A stretch of 64,000 nt of DNA from Petunia secreta. Its lineage: Eukaryota; Streptophyta; Magnoliopsida; Solanales; Solanaceae. Position 1 is the first letter of the stretch. Every line of letters begins with the position of its first letter. This document shows, piece after piece, positions 21,234 through 32,002 of the stretch. The stretch is taken from the NCBI GenBank assembly GCA_029990175.1, contig JARKIP010000011.1, forward strand, positions 2,542,001 to 2,606,000, given 5' to 3'. Under the pieces are notes generated by a model. The model had not been told where the DNA came from and ran no database searches. It saw only the letters and a list, made by a program, of their open reading frames with translations. The position numbers and the translations under genes were made by a program.

Positions 21234-22535
21234 TGTTTGGCAATATTTGCCTATTTTACCTTAATATTTTCTCACATTTTGATACGTTATTCGCCAATTG
21301 CACGAAATAATTGTGATTGTTGCGCTCACTTATTGTGTTTGTGATTTTAGAAATGATTTGGATGAATACGAGTGCAAACAGAGTGAAGATGGATAAAACC
21401 CAGCAAGAATTGATGAACTTAGCCAATTGTGGGATATCGCATTAGAAGGCAAAGCTATGGAGCAAGCTACGGTTTTGTCACAGCTTCAGACTTCCAAAAG
21501 CCATAAGCCACGCGACGCATGGGCTGTAGCGCACGACTTCCAAAAGCCATGAGACACGCGAGTCTTACTCTGTGGCTTTTAGTTCAGCGACCCCAACTTT
21601 TTCAACTTAGTTTAGGCTTTGTATTAACTTATGAGAAGACTTTGTAAACACTATAAATAGTTATTAATTTCGTTTTAGTAGGAGATCGAATTTGGGGAGC
21701 AAGTTTTGGAGTTCCTAACACATTGAACCAAGGGTTTAATTCTTTTACATCATCTATTACAATCTTTCATATTTCTTCCATGAATTCTTGTATTATTATT
21801 ATGAACATGTGTAGCTAAACATATCGTTCTAGGGTTAGAGCAAATACATGAAGGCTGATGTTTGAAAGTTGATTTCTACCTATTAATTACCATTATGGAT
21901 TGTTTATTCTTTCTTGAGCCTAATTGTTTGGTTATTAGGGCCCGATAATTGAACACTATCTACGGTTTATAAGTTGAACTCGACAGAGGGGACTTATAAA
22001 CGCACATAAGAAAGAGTAGGGCTTGATTGTGAACCTGGGCATCAGGGAATCGATTTGCGGGTAGGATAGACATATACCTATTCGCCTTGCTTAGCTAAAT
22101 ACAGAGTTCTTTAATGCATGCATGTGATTTAATTCCATAGACATATAGGCGTTAGAGTAGCTTGCATAGACTCGTGAAGAATCGACAGGTTTTTACGAAT
22201 ATAATGAACCTATTAGTTAGCAATCTAGGAAATCAAGAAGTAGAATCAGCTGGAAAACTCAACTGGATTGTTTGTAGCTCTGACCCTGGACCGTTTCTCT
22301 TTTATTGATAACAACCTATAATTTGCTCTACTACTTGACTTTAGTTACTTGTTTTTAATTATTTCATTTAGTTAGTAAAAATCTCTACCATCATTGAAAA
22401 AGTTCCCTAGATAGTTTTTAGGAAATTGTTGCTAAAATATAGTCATTAACACTAGTCCTCGCGGGAACGATACTCAATATTATCACTTTATTACTTGTCG
22501 ACCACGTATACTTGCGTGTGCGTTTGAGAGCAACA
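21234..22535 (+). repeat. 5' LTR of element B (1302 bp)
   Basis: Starts TGTTTGGCAATATTT and ends GAGAGCAACA, six bases before the primer site. The same sequence, inverted, forms the solo LTR at 5238-6584. It includes the block GAACATGTGTAGCTAAAC...CGTTCTAGGGTT (about 21803-21836) shared with the other Athila-like LTRs. ACTATAAATAG at 21651 is a possible TATA box. Confidence 0.75.
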
Positions 22536-22541
22536 AGTTTT

Positions 22542-22560
22542 TGGCTCCGTTGCCGGGGGC
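22542..22560 (+). other. Primer-binding site of element B (tRNA-Asp type)
   Basis: TGGCTCCGTTGCCGGGGGC differs at a few positions from TGGCGCCGTTGCCGGGGAT, the complement of plant tRNA-Asp used by Athila and related elements. Confidence 0.8.
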
Positions 22561-22660
22561 TAAATAATTGACGGTTTTCCTTTTAGACAATTTGTTATTT
22601 TCTATTCAGGTTTAATTTTTGTTTTGAGTTTCTTGTGCCATTTCAGGTAATAGGTCTTGA

Positions 22661-23483
22661 ATGCGAAAGGAGAGAAAGGACGAACCACTTGAACCTTTTG
22701 ATCCTGAACCTCAAAGGACCTTATGGAGATTGAGGAAAGAAGCAAGAGACCGTGAAACACTCGTACTTGTACTTGCTTCCTTACCTATTGAAATGGCAGA
22801 AGAACAAGCTTTAGCTGTACGAGATGTTGCTCTTCCTAGTCTGGAGGGAGTAGCTTCTAGCATTGTGAAACCTGAAATTACTGGACACTTTGAGATTAAG
22901 CCCGGCATGATACAACTGCTGCATGCGACTGGGAAATTTGTTGGATTGCTGCACGAGGATCCACAACAATATATCCAGAATTTCTTGGAGATCAGTGACA
23001 CATACACACCAGCAGGCATCTCAACTGATTATGTTCGCTTGATACTCTTTCCGTTTTCATTGATTGGAGCAGCAAGGAAGTGGTTAAAGGCTGAAAAGCC
23101 TGGGTCTATCACAATTTGGGATGATTTAACTAAGAAATTTTTAGCTAAATTCTATCCATCTGCCAAAACAGCCAGAATACGGAGTGAGATTATGTCTTTC
23201 AGACAACAAGGTGGAGAATTCTTGTATTCAGCTTGGGAGAGATTCAAGTAATTGTTAAAAGATTGCCCGCACCACAACCAATCTAATGAGGTGCTGGCCC
23301 ACACTTTCGTTGAAGGATTGAATGCTCACACCTAGATCGTGGTGGATGCTGCAGCTGGAGGCCAAGTATTGGCCTTGAATTTTAATGAGATTTATGAATT
23401 GCTGGATAATTTTTCTCAGAGCAATCCTGACTGGCAGGGTGATGGTAGAGCTCCAACTCAAAAAATTGCTGGGATACTTCAGT
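22661..23483 (+). pseudogene. Element B gag, first part (interrupted by element C)
   Basis: Capsid-type Gag that would package the element's RNA. The start is the ATG at 22661 (MRKERKDEPLEPFDPEPQRT), a start conserved with Athila1 (MRKTRSQ...FDPEIERT). The Retrotrans_gag-like core is at about 22990-23300: LFPFSLIGAARKWL, WDDLTKKFLAKFYPSAKTARIRSEI, YSAWERFK, then CPHH and DAAAGGQ. In-frame stops occur at 23249 and 23333. The frame continues to 23483, where the LTR of element C begins, and resumes at 30948 (FSALTAKVDAIANQINKL) in a consistent reading frame. Confidence 0.85.
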
Positions 23484-24205
23484 TGCAAGCAAACCCGAGG
23501 GAAATGCTAAACACAAACGCGGAAGACAAATAACAAGAAGTAAAGATAGAAGCAAGACAAATCTTGCTTCGATTCAAAAGAACAGTGAGGAACCTGTCTC
23601 AAAGCTCGATTGAAAGAAAATCAAGACGCACCTATACTATGCAACAATCCTCAAGAAAGACCCGCTTCTTGCAAATTGAATGATCAAGAAGAAGTTGTTC
23701 AATCGAATAACACCGGTTGACACAAGTTCTTTAAAAGCCCACGTCGGGGTTCGGCTCCATCGGAGACTCACAATAGCACTTGCTATGTTTTTCATAAACT
23801 TCAAAACTGGTTTCTTATAATGAAATAGAAATGGACTATTTATAGGCTATACTAAGGATAAAGTAGTAAATAGTCACAAGTGACTAATAAAAACAAGCCA
23901 CGCAGGGTTGAGCTAAATGTGTGTTCGGCAGCCTTGGCTTCGGTGGGTGGTTGCTTGCGCGAACTCATTTGTCCTCGGACGCTCAATTGTCTTCGAGCTC
24001 ATTGTCCTCAGTCACTTTGCCTTCGGGCTCAAATCTGAAGATAACGCCTTCGGTTCTTGAGCCCGGCCACTTAGCTTCGGGGCAATTGTTTTTCTTCGGC
24101 CAGGCTAAGTGAATGTGCACATCGTGCAGCAGCTCGGCTTGGCTTCTTGTCATCGGTTTCCTCGGTGGATCGAACACTTGATCAGCACGTGTTCGGGCTG
24201 CATCA
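23484..24205 (-). repeat. 3' LTR of element C (722 bp)
   Basis: On the minus strand it starts TGATGCAGCCCGAAC and ends GCTTGCA. It matches 30227-30946 along its whole length, with a 2-base indel near 24071. The first 220 bases also encode the C-terminal tail of the integrase frame. Confidence 0.9.
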
Positions 24206-26386
24206 TCCTCCCCTTCTTGAGAAGATTTCGTCCTCGAAATCGAGCCTTCCTCGTCCTCCAAAGAGTTACCTACAACACAAGGAACTAAGTCAGCAACATT
24301 GAAGGTGTTGGACACATTATACTCACCAGGGAGGTCGATCACGTAAGCATTATTGTTGATCTTGGTCAACACTTGAAATGGACCATCCCCTCGAGGAGCC
24401 AACTTTCCCTTCCGTAGGTTCGGGAAGCGTTCCTTTCGGAAGTGAACCCAAACCCAATCTCCCTTCTTTAATTCCAGCTTCTTACGCCCCTTGTTTTTCT
24501 TCAAGGCAATCTTTGCATAGGCTTCCTCGAGGTTCTTCTTCACCCTTGCGTGCAATTCGATCAAGGCAGCTGCTCGTCGAGTACCTTCAAAATCAAGAAC
24601 AGAATCTCGAGGCAATGGGGTTAAATCAAGTGAAATCAAAGGATTAAAACCATACACACATTCAAACAGGGTCATGTTGATCATTCTATGCACCGTTCGA
24701 TTGTATGCAAACTCCATCATGGGCAAACGATCAGCCCAGTTTCCGACCTTGCCTTTGGTCATTGCTTGAAGCAAAGATCCCAAGGTTCGGTTAACTACCT
24801 CGGTCTGTCCATCAGTCTGAGGATGGTGAGACGTCGAGAATAGTAGCTTGGTGCCGAGGGCACCCCACAAACACTTCCAAAAATGACTTAAGAATTTTGA
24901 GTGTCGATCACTCACAATAGTACGAGGTACACCATGCAATTTCAACACATTAGAAACAAACAATGTAGCTACATGCTGTGCATCATCACACTTCTTGCAA
25001 GGAATAAAGTGAGCCATTTTTGAAAAACGGTCAACCACTACGAAGATGCTATCATGTCCTCCCCCCGACCTCGGTAACCCTAGCACAAAGTCCATGGATA
25101 TATCAACCCAAGGTCGATCAGGCACAGGCAATGGGGTATACAAACCATGAGGGTTGGACTTCGATTTAGCTTTCTTGCAAACGAGACAAGTGTTGCAAAG
25201 CTTTTCCACATCTCGTCGCATTTTGGGCCAATGGAACTGCTCGGTCAAGATACCAAGAGTTTTATCGACACCGAAGTGTCCCATCAGTCCACCGGAGTGA
25301 GCTTCTCGAACTAAGAGCTCTCTCCATGATGACACTGGCACACAAACCCTCCCATTCTTAAAGAGGTAGCCATCATGCCATTGATATTTCTCAACCCTTC
25401 GGCCACTCAAGATTGCGTTACGAACGCATTTCAGCTTGGGATCGTCTTCGTACATCGACTTGATGCTTTCAAATCCTATAAGCCTAGAGGCGAGAGTGGT
25501 CGCTAAGGCAAATTTTCTTGATAGCGCATCGGCCACAACATTGTCTTTACCCTTTTTGTAATGAATTACATAGGGAAAGCTCACAATGAATTCAACCCAC
25601 TTGGCATGTCTTTGGTTCAACTTCTCCTGTCCTCGGAGATGCTTCAAGGACTCATGATCACTTTTGATCACAAACTCTCGAGGCCACAAATAATGCTGCC
25701 AATGGGCGAGTGCTCGAACGAGGGCATACAACTCTTTGTCATATGTTGAGTAATTCAAAGTTGCACCCTTAAGCTTTTCGCTAAAGTAAGCGATCGGCTT
25801 CGATTCTTGCATTAGCACTCCTCCGATCCCAACTCCGGATGCATCACACTCGACTTCGAATGCTTTGCCGAAGTCAGGGAGTTGCAGCAACGGGGCAGAA
25901 CAAAGCCTCCGTTTCAACTCTTGGAAAGCCCTCTCTTGGGATTCTCCCCCACACAAATGGATGGTCATTCGTCACTAGCTCGGTTAAAGGAGCTGCCACG
26001 GTGCTAAAGTCACGAACAAACCTTCGGTAAAAACTAGCCAAGCCATGGAAGCTTCGAACTTGTGATACCGATGTTGGAGTTGGCCAATCTTTGATGGCTT
26101 CGACTTTTGACTCGTCGACTTCAACACCATTAGCACTGACAACGAATCCAAGAAAGACTACACGCTCGACACAAAAGGCACATTTCTTGAAGTTAGCATA
26201 TAACTTCTCTTCTCTAAGCTTATCAAGCACTAGCCTTAGGTGTTCAACATGTTCATCCACAGATTTGCTATAAACAAGTATGTCATCGAAATAAACGACA
26301 ACAAACTTATTTATGAACGGTTTGAGCACATGGTTCATCAGTCGCATGAATGTGCTCGGTGCATTGGATAAGCCAAAAGGCATCAC
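23983..26386 (-). pseudogene. Element C pol, second part: RT end, RNase H, integrase, LTR-encoded tail
   Basis: From 26386: RT with MPFGLSNAPSTFMRLMNHV and the intact catalytic YFDD, then the connection SFHGLASFYRRFVRDFS. A frameshift near 25960 leads into a 661-codon open frame (25968-23983): RNase H (FEVECDASGVGIGGVL, STYDKELYALVRAL), spacer (KWVEFIVSFPYVIHYKKGKDNVVADALSR), integrase zinc finger (HSGGLMGHFG...CNTCLVCKKAK), integrase core (DISMDFVLGLP, SDRHSKF, HHPQTDGQTEVVNRTLG), then a GDWVWVHFRKERFP module. The last 74 codons lie inside the 3' LTR, with VFDPPRKPMTRSQAELLHDV. Apart from the frameshift this half is the best preserved part of C. Confidence 0.85.
24206..24218 (-). other. Polypurine tract of element C
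   Basis: On the minus strand AAGAAGGGGAGGA lies directly before the 3' LTR start TGATGC. It confirms the minus orientation. Confidence 0.75.
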
Positions 26387-27556
26387 CTACCATTCATAGA
26401 GACCGAACTTGGTCTTGAATGCGGTTTTCCACTCATCTCCGGTTTTCATTCAGATTTGGTGGTAACCGGACCTGAGGTCTATCTTCGTAAAGCATGAAGA
26501 ACCACTTAACTCATCTAGCATGTCATCTAATCGAGGGATAGGATGACGATACTTTACCGTTATTTTGTTGACTGCTCGGCAATCAACACATATTCGCCAT
26601 GTTCCATCTTTCTTTGGGACAAGTATAACAGGAACGGCGCAAGGACTCAAGCTCTCTCGAGCAGGGCCCTTGTTCAACAACTCATCAACCTGCTTTTGGA
26701 GCTCTTTGGTGTCTTCAGGATTACACCGGTTTGCAGGTTTGTTGGGGATTTGACACCCCGGTACGAAGTCCATTTGGTGCTCGATTCCTCTCAACAGAGG
26801 TAATCCACCTGGCATTTCTTCAGGGAACATGTCTCCGAAGTCCTGAAAAACACTTTGTACAGCACTAGGCAAAGGGTTATCATTAGAAAAATCATCATTA
26901 GAGTTGAGAAAGATACCCTTGTGCACGAGGCAAATCATCATCTGATCGTTGTCGTTGCCTCGTAGTAACTCACCCAGTTGCATGATTGCACAGATTCCTT
27001 TTACTTCGGGCAGTGAGTTTGTCTCTTCGGCCCCCAATTTTGCTCCCATCAGAAGCTTAGCTTTGGCCGCTTCTTTCAATTCTTTCATCCGTTTATAGTC
27101 CTCGGTGACTTGTTTTGGAGACAAGGGTTTGAGTACGAAACTCCTCCCATCGAGCTTTACAGTGTAAGTGTTGGATCTGCCATTGTGAACAGTTGTTCGG
27201 TCATATTGCCATGGTCGACCCAATAGCAAATGACAGGCTTGCATCGGCACCACATCGAATATCATTTCATCTTGATACTCCCTGATCCTGAACTTGATCC
27301 ACACTTATTTGACAACTCTCAATTCTCCACACTCGTTCAGCCATTGCAATTTGTAAGGGTGGGGGTGTTTCAAAGTAGTTAGTCCCATTTGTGAAACCAA
27401 GGTTTGGCTCACCACATTTGCACAACTACCAGAATCACTGATCATCGAACACACCTTTCTCCTCACTCGACATCGGGCATGAAAGAGGTTTTCTCTTTGG
27501 TTGTCCTCTTCTTCAAGAGTCATGCAGCTCAAATTCCTTCGAACCACAAGAAACAT
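26387..27556 (-). pseudogene. Element C pol, first part: protease and N-terminal RT
   Basis: Protease: SMISDSGSCANVVSQTLV carries the catalytic DSG near 27435, and LLLGRPWQYDR near 27215 is the second retropepsin motif. A stop at 27305-27307 lies between them. The linker has ICAIMQLGELLRGNDNDQ. The RT start is VPVILVPKKDGTWRICVDCR near 26640. A stop after SGYHQI (26450) and another just before VMPFG (26387) break the frame. The same region of C2 (62640-63720) carries different lesions, so the two copies decayed independently. Confidence 0.8.
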
Positions 27557-29014
27557 TTCCGGATGATCAGCTTCGGTAGCTTAATGTCATCATCACCTTC
27601 AGCTCGGTCAGCCTCTTCGATAAATTCCTCATCGGTGTCACTCGCTTGCTCATGGACGGTTCCATCTTCGAGCAGAAGTATAACTTTGCGAGTTGGACAC
27701 TCTTTGGCCATGTGACCTTAACCCCTGCATTTGTGACACTGAATATTTGAAGCACTAGGAGAGTTGAGTTGAACTTTACCTCCCACTTCTCTTGATTGGT
27801 TAACGGTCACACCCCTCTCGAAGGGTCTCTTCGGATCTCGAACAGCGTTGGCACTTGTTTGGTTCGGACTCTTCCAATCTTTACCTCGGTTCAAGGGAGT
27901 AGAAGTAGTGACTCCTCGATACCGGTTTGCCTTATCGTCCTTTACCAATTTTTCAGCTTCGGTGGCAGCATCAAACAAATCTTCCAACGTGTGATACACG
28001 TGGAGCCTCAATTGAGATGACACATCCCGAGCCAAGCCATTTTTGAATCGGATAATGGCTTGTTCTTCATCTTCTACCAGATCAAGATTCAATCGAACCT
28101 TTTCGAACTCATCATGGTACTCTTGGACTGACTTGGACCCTTGCTTTAGCTCGTAGAGCTTTTGCATTTGAGTTTGCCTGTACTTGGCACTCAAATACTT
28201 AGCATCCATTGCTCTTATCAACTGTGGCCAAGTATTGACTACCGGATGGTCATTTCTTCTTCTATGCCTCTTGTCAGATTCCCACCATGTTGATGCATAG
28301 GCTTCGAACGAAGCAATAGCATGGGCAGCCTTTCTCTCTTCGGTCATCTGTATTGGTTTCAAAGATGTGTTCCATCTTAAGCTTCCATTCAAGATATTCA
28401 TCTGGGTCACTACTTCCTTTAAAGGGTGGAATAGTGATCTTGACACTGTTCAAGTTTGAGTCTCGAACACCACGAACCTGTTCGGGATACTCATCATCAC
28501 GATCACCAGCCTCACGCTCAATATTTCTTTCAACATTTTCGCCTTGGCCTCGACCTCGAAAATTTCCACGACCTCGGTGAGCTTGCCTTCGTTGAGCGAA
28601 TGGCGGCTCAGTCTCATATTCGTCCTCGGGAAATTCCTCTTCATCAACCTCTTCGACAACGGCTCCAAGATCTCTTCGGGCCTTTGGAAGTGGTATTCTT
28701 TCTCCTCGGGGAATGCCCAAGTTTTGATAGCCGGCTTGGGGATTGCCCAAGTTAAGCTCTTTTCGAATTGCTTCACTTGTCAACTGATGTTGTCGAACAA
28801 GCTCAGCATACAGCTCAGGTTTCGTTGGAGTGGAATGGCTAGTTCCAGCGCCGGACCCATTCATGGCCACGGACGCACTTCATTGCTCGAGTTGAGTTAC
28901 TCGAGCAGTCACTCCTCTTACTTCGGCACTGACGCCTTCTATCGCAGCCATGAGATCGGCTCACGACACTTCGGGCCTTTCAATGCCTTTGCCATCGCCT
29001 CCATTCCCAGCCAT
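27557..29014 (-). pseudogene. Element C gag
   Basis: The start ATG at 29014 (MAGNGGDGKG) is shared with C2 at 61073. Early in-frame TGA codons follow (near 28960 and 28890). Then comes a glutamine- and arginine-rich N-terminal region (GNPQAGYQNLGIPRGE, RGRGNFRGRGQGE), the Retrotrans_gag-like core (AHAIASFEAYASTWW, KLYELKQGSKSVQEYHDEFEKVRL, FKNGLARDVSSQLRLHVY) and a zinc knuckle CHKCRG-GHMAKEC at about 27735-27695 in which the expected tyrosine codon is a stop (27720). Frameshifts lie near 28345 and 27590. Confidence 0.8.
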
Positions 29015-30208
29015 GGTACCTGTACAATTCAAAGACCAAACAAATGTTAAGGTTAGAATTCACCTCACACACTCCCTCACCTTTGATGGGTGGCACTCGG
29101 GTCCACTCAATTTTATGGGTTCGGTTTTGGTCACTCAAGAACATGTAGCCAATGGCTTCCTCGGTTGATCAACTTCTCTCAATTCCTTCGTATTTGACAA
29201 TCTACGATGTCTTACTTCGGGAAGAGTGAGTTGATTTGACTCAATGGAACGGACAGCTATTTACTCTGGCGCTTCGGGAAGTCAAAAGAATTTTCTACGA
29301 AGTTGGACTTCGGTCACCCACGCACGAGTTCCTATTAGCTCAAATGAGTTAGTACGACTTCGAGTAGGACAATTACTCAAAAGATCCACTAACTAGAATT
29401 TAGATAGAAGAAAAGTGAAACCCTAGGAGAATCTACCCTTTGATTCCCTCTTGGAATCTCTTTCGAACATACCAACTCTTGTCCGTACAAGAGTGGTCCC
29501 TCCTTGGTACGGATAGGGTTTTACCTTATCCACTTTCCCTTTCTCAGCCGACAACTTTTCACCTGGGGTTTTGATGTTTACACTTTACCCCTTTCTTCTT
29601 CAATGGAACAGTGAAGCTTTGCTCTGGCGTACGGATTAAGCAGCTTCGGTTCACTGACCACAATTTTAACAAGATCTGTGTTGCTCTTTCAACTCCGGTT
29701 TCATCAACAATGGAGGAAATTCAGTTCAAGTTCTCCGAGCTAAGAACCAGCTCGTTCGTGCCGTACACTGTTATGATTTTTGTAACAATTTTCCGACGTA
29801 CGGACAACGAATTCAACACAGAACCTCGAAAATTTAAGCACCAAACAAACCCAAATCTCTCAAGAACAACCAATCTTCATCGGTTTCTACCAAACATAAT
29901 GTGGGTTCGAGTTCCAGTTACCATTAAAGCTCAAAACAGTCCAAATTTCACCAAGAAACCCTAGTCACGAAATCAGTACGTCGGGTACTTGTTGGAATCT
30001 GGAAACAATGGTGAACAAGAATCAATGGTTGTTTAATTCCAAACAACCAACAATCAAACACAATTTTTGAATTTTCGTTTTTCTACTTTTTTTTTTTTTG
30101 TAAACGCTCAGCAACAACAATCAAACACATGGAAGAAAGCTGAAACTGAAGACACAAGCACAATTTAAGTGAACAGGATTTGAGGTTGTAAGAACAAACT
30201 CAAACCTT
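29015..30208 (-). other. Element C 5' leader between primer site and gag
   Basis: About 1.2 kb without a recognisable gene. C2 has a leader of almost equal length (59886-61072) with recognisable similarity, for example the GTACGG-rich stretch near 29770-29860 and the end next to gag. A poly-T run lies at 30090-30101. A long untranslated leader is common in chromoviruses; nothing else is evident. Confidence 0.6.
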
Positions 30209-30220
30209 GCTCTGATACCA
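30209..30220 (-). other. Primer-binding site of element C (initiator tRNA-Met)
   Basis: On the minus strand TGGTATCAGAGC begins seven bases after the 5' LTR end (GCTTGCA, 30227). It is the standard complement of the 3' end of initiator tRNA-Met. Confidence 0.9.
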
Positions 30221-30226
30221 AGATGG

Positions 30227-30946
30227 TGCAAGCAAACCCGAGGGAAATGCTAAACACAAACGCGAAAGACAAATAACACGAAGTAAAGATAGAAGCAAGA
30301 CAAATCTTGCATCGATTCAAAAGAACAGTGAGGAACCTGTCTCAAACCTCGATTGAAAGGAAATCAAGACGCACCTATACTATGCAACAATCCTCAAGAA
30401 AGACCCGCTTCTTGCAAATTGAATGATCAAGAAGAAGTTGTTCAATCGAATAACACCGGTTGACACAAGTTCTTTAAAAGCCCACATCGGGGTTCGGCTC
30501 CATCGGAGACTCACAATAGCACTTGCTATGTTTTACATAAACTTCAAAACTGGTTTCTTACAATGAAATGGAAATGGACTATTTATAGGCTATACTAAGG
30601 ATAAAGTAGTAAATAGTCACAAGTGACTAATAAAAACAAGCCACGCAGGGCTGAGCTAAATGTGTGTTCGGCAGCCTTGGCTTCGGTGCGTGGTTGCTTG
30701 CTCGAACTCATTTATCCTCGGACGCTCAATTGTCTTCGAGCTCATCGTCCTCGGTCACTTTGCCTTCGGGCTCAAATCTGAAGATAACGCCTTCGGTTCT
30801 TGAGCCCGGCCACAGCTTCGGGGCAATTGTTTTCCTTCGGCCAGGCTAAGTGAATGTGTACATCGTGCAGCAGCTTGGCTTGACTTCTTGTCATCGGTCT
30901 CCTCGGTGGATCGAACACTTGATCAGCACGTATTCGGGCTGCATCA
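30227..30946 (-). repeat. 5' LTR of element C (720 bp)
   Basis: It matches the 3' LTR at 23484-24205. On the minus strand it begins TGATGCAGCCCGAATACG at 30946. The transcription start and terminator are not resolved; CTATTTATAG near 30582 (read CTATAAATAG on the minus strand) is a likely TATA box. Confidence 0.9.
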
Positions 30947-32002
30947 ATTCTCAGCATTAACTGCAAAGGTAGATGCCATAGCTAATCAGATCAACAAGTT
31001 AGCACTGCCACCAACTCAGCAACAAGTGGCACCAGTCAAACAAGTCCAGCAGTTCTAAAATTTCTGCGAGGTCTGTGGAGAGGATCGTACTACCGAGGTT
31101 TGCCCCTCTAATCCAGAGTCATTTTATTACGTGGGAAATCAAAACAGGTTTCAGGGACAGAATCGGAATCAGTTTGGTAACAGCTACAATCCTAACTCAC
31201 GAAATCATCCTGATTTCTCATGGAGTGATAATCAAGCTGCTCAAGGTAATACGAGATCTCAGAATAACTACCAGAGTTCACAGCCTCAGGCTCAACCACA
31301 GCAGTCGAACTGTTCAGTTGAAGATTTGATAAAGCAGATGTTGGCAGGTCAGCAGAAAATTATAGCAGACAATGCAGCATAAGCACAAGCTATAAAAGAT
31401 CTTGCCAATGCTCAAAAAGATCTGGAACGCCAAACGGGGCAGCTAGTTGGAGCACAAAATAGTAGACCACATGGTGCCTTTCCAAGTGACACAGAGAAGA
31501 ATCCTAGGGAGTTTGTGCAAGCAGTTACTCTGAGAAATGGGCGAGCTCTAGAAGAAGTGCCTCCAAAGCCGAGGAAGCCTGCTGGTGAACTGGAACCGAA
31601 TACTGAAAAAGAAGCTGATAAAGTGGTAGAGAAGCAGCCCGAGCTTGATAATGTCAAACCACCACCACCTTTCCCTCAAAGGCTTCAGAAGTAGAAAGTA
31701 GATGCAGCTTGCAAGAAATTTCTGGAGATCTTGAGTCAGATACAAGTTAATATTACTTTGGTGGAACTTTTGCGTGATGTTCCGAAATACACTAAGCACA
31801 TCAAGGATATTGTGGCAAATGAAAGAAGACTTACTGAATTCGAGACAGTTGCACTTACTGAAGAGTGCAGTTCCAGAGTCAGAAGTAAAATTCCTCAGAA
31901 ATTGAAGGATCCTGGAAGCTTCACTATTCTTATAAAAATTGGGAAGCATGAGGTTGGGCGAGCTTTATGTGACTTGGGCGCTAGCGTAAATTTAATGCCA
32001 CA
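30947..32002 (+). pseudogene. Element B gag, second part, and start of protease
   Basis: Continuation of B gag after element C: FSALTAKVDAIANQINKL, a knuckle-like CEVCGEDRTTEVCPSNPES (near 31070), a glutamine/asparagine-rich stretch, then QAVTLRNGRALEE and PPPPFPQRLQK, which are typical of Athila Gag. Stops at 31057, 31381 and 31693. From about 31900 the protease begins: DPGSFTILIKIG, then RALCDLGASVNLMP with the catalytic D-x-G. The frame is cut at 32002, where Athila1 begins, and resumes at 48564 (SVFRKLGLGE). Confidence 0.85.

Larger units (their letters stand above)
23484..30946 (-). mobile_element. Element C: CRM-like Ty3/gypsy chromovirus, complete with both LTRs
   Basis: 7463 bp on the minus strand: 5' LTR 30227-30946, tRNA-iMet primer site 30209-30220, leader, gag, protease, RT, RNase H, integrase, polypurine tract 24206-24218, 3' LTR 23484-24205. 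The RT sequence (LRGIEHQMDFVPG, CRAVNKITVKYRHPIPRLDDMLDELSGS, YFDDILVYSKS) and an integrase frame that runs into the 3' LTR fit the CRM (centromeric retrotransposon) branch. LTRs differ at roughly two dozen positions by eye (about 3%). Flanks are TCAGT and ATTCT, so no clean target duplication is visible. Several stops and frameshifts make it defective. Confidence 0.85.

Noticed and set aside
22542..22560. tRNA gene at the primer-binding sites
   Set aside because: Only the 3' terminal complement is present; no cloverleaf or A/B boxes.
24378..24647. Plus-strand frame inside element C pol, and similar ones at 28353-29050
   Set aside because: Shadows of the minus-strand gag-pol frame.
23479..30951. 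Target-site duplication of element C
   Set aside because: TCAGT and ATTCT do not match; the LTR ends are nevertheless clear, so the duplication has decayed or was never standard.
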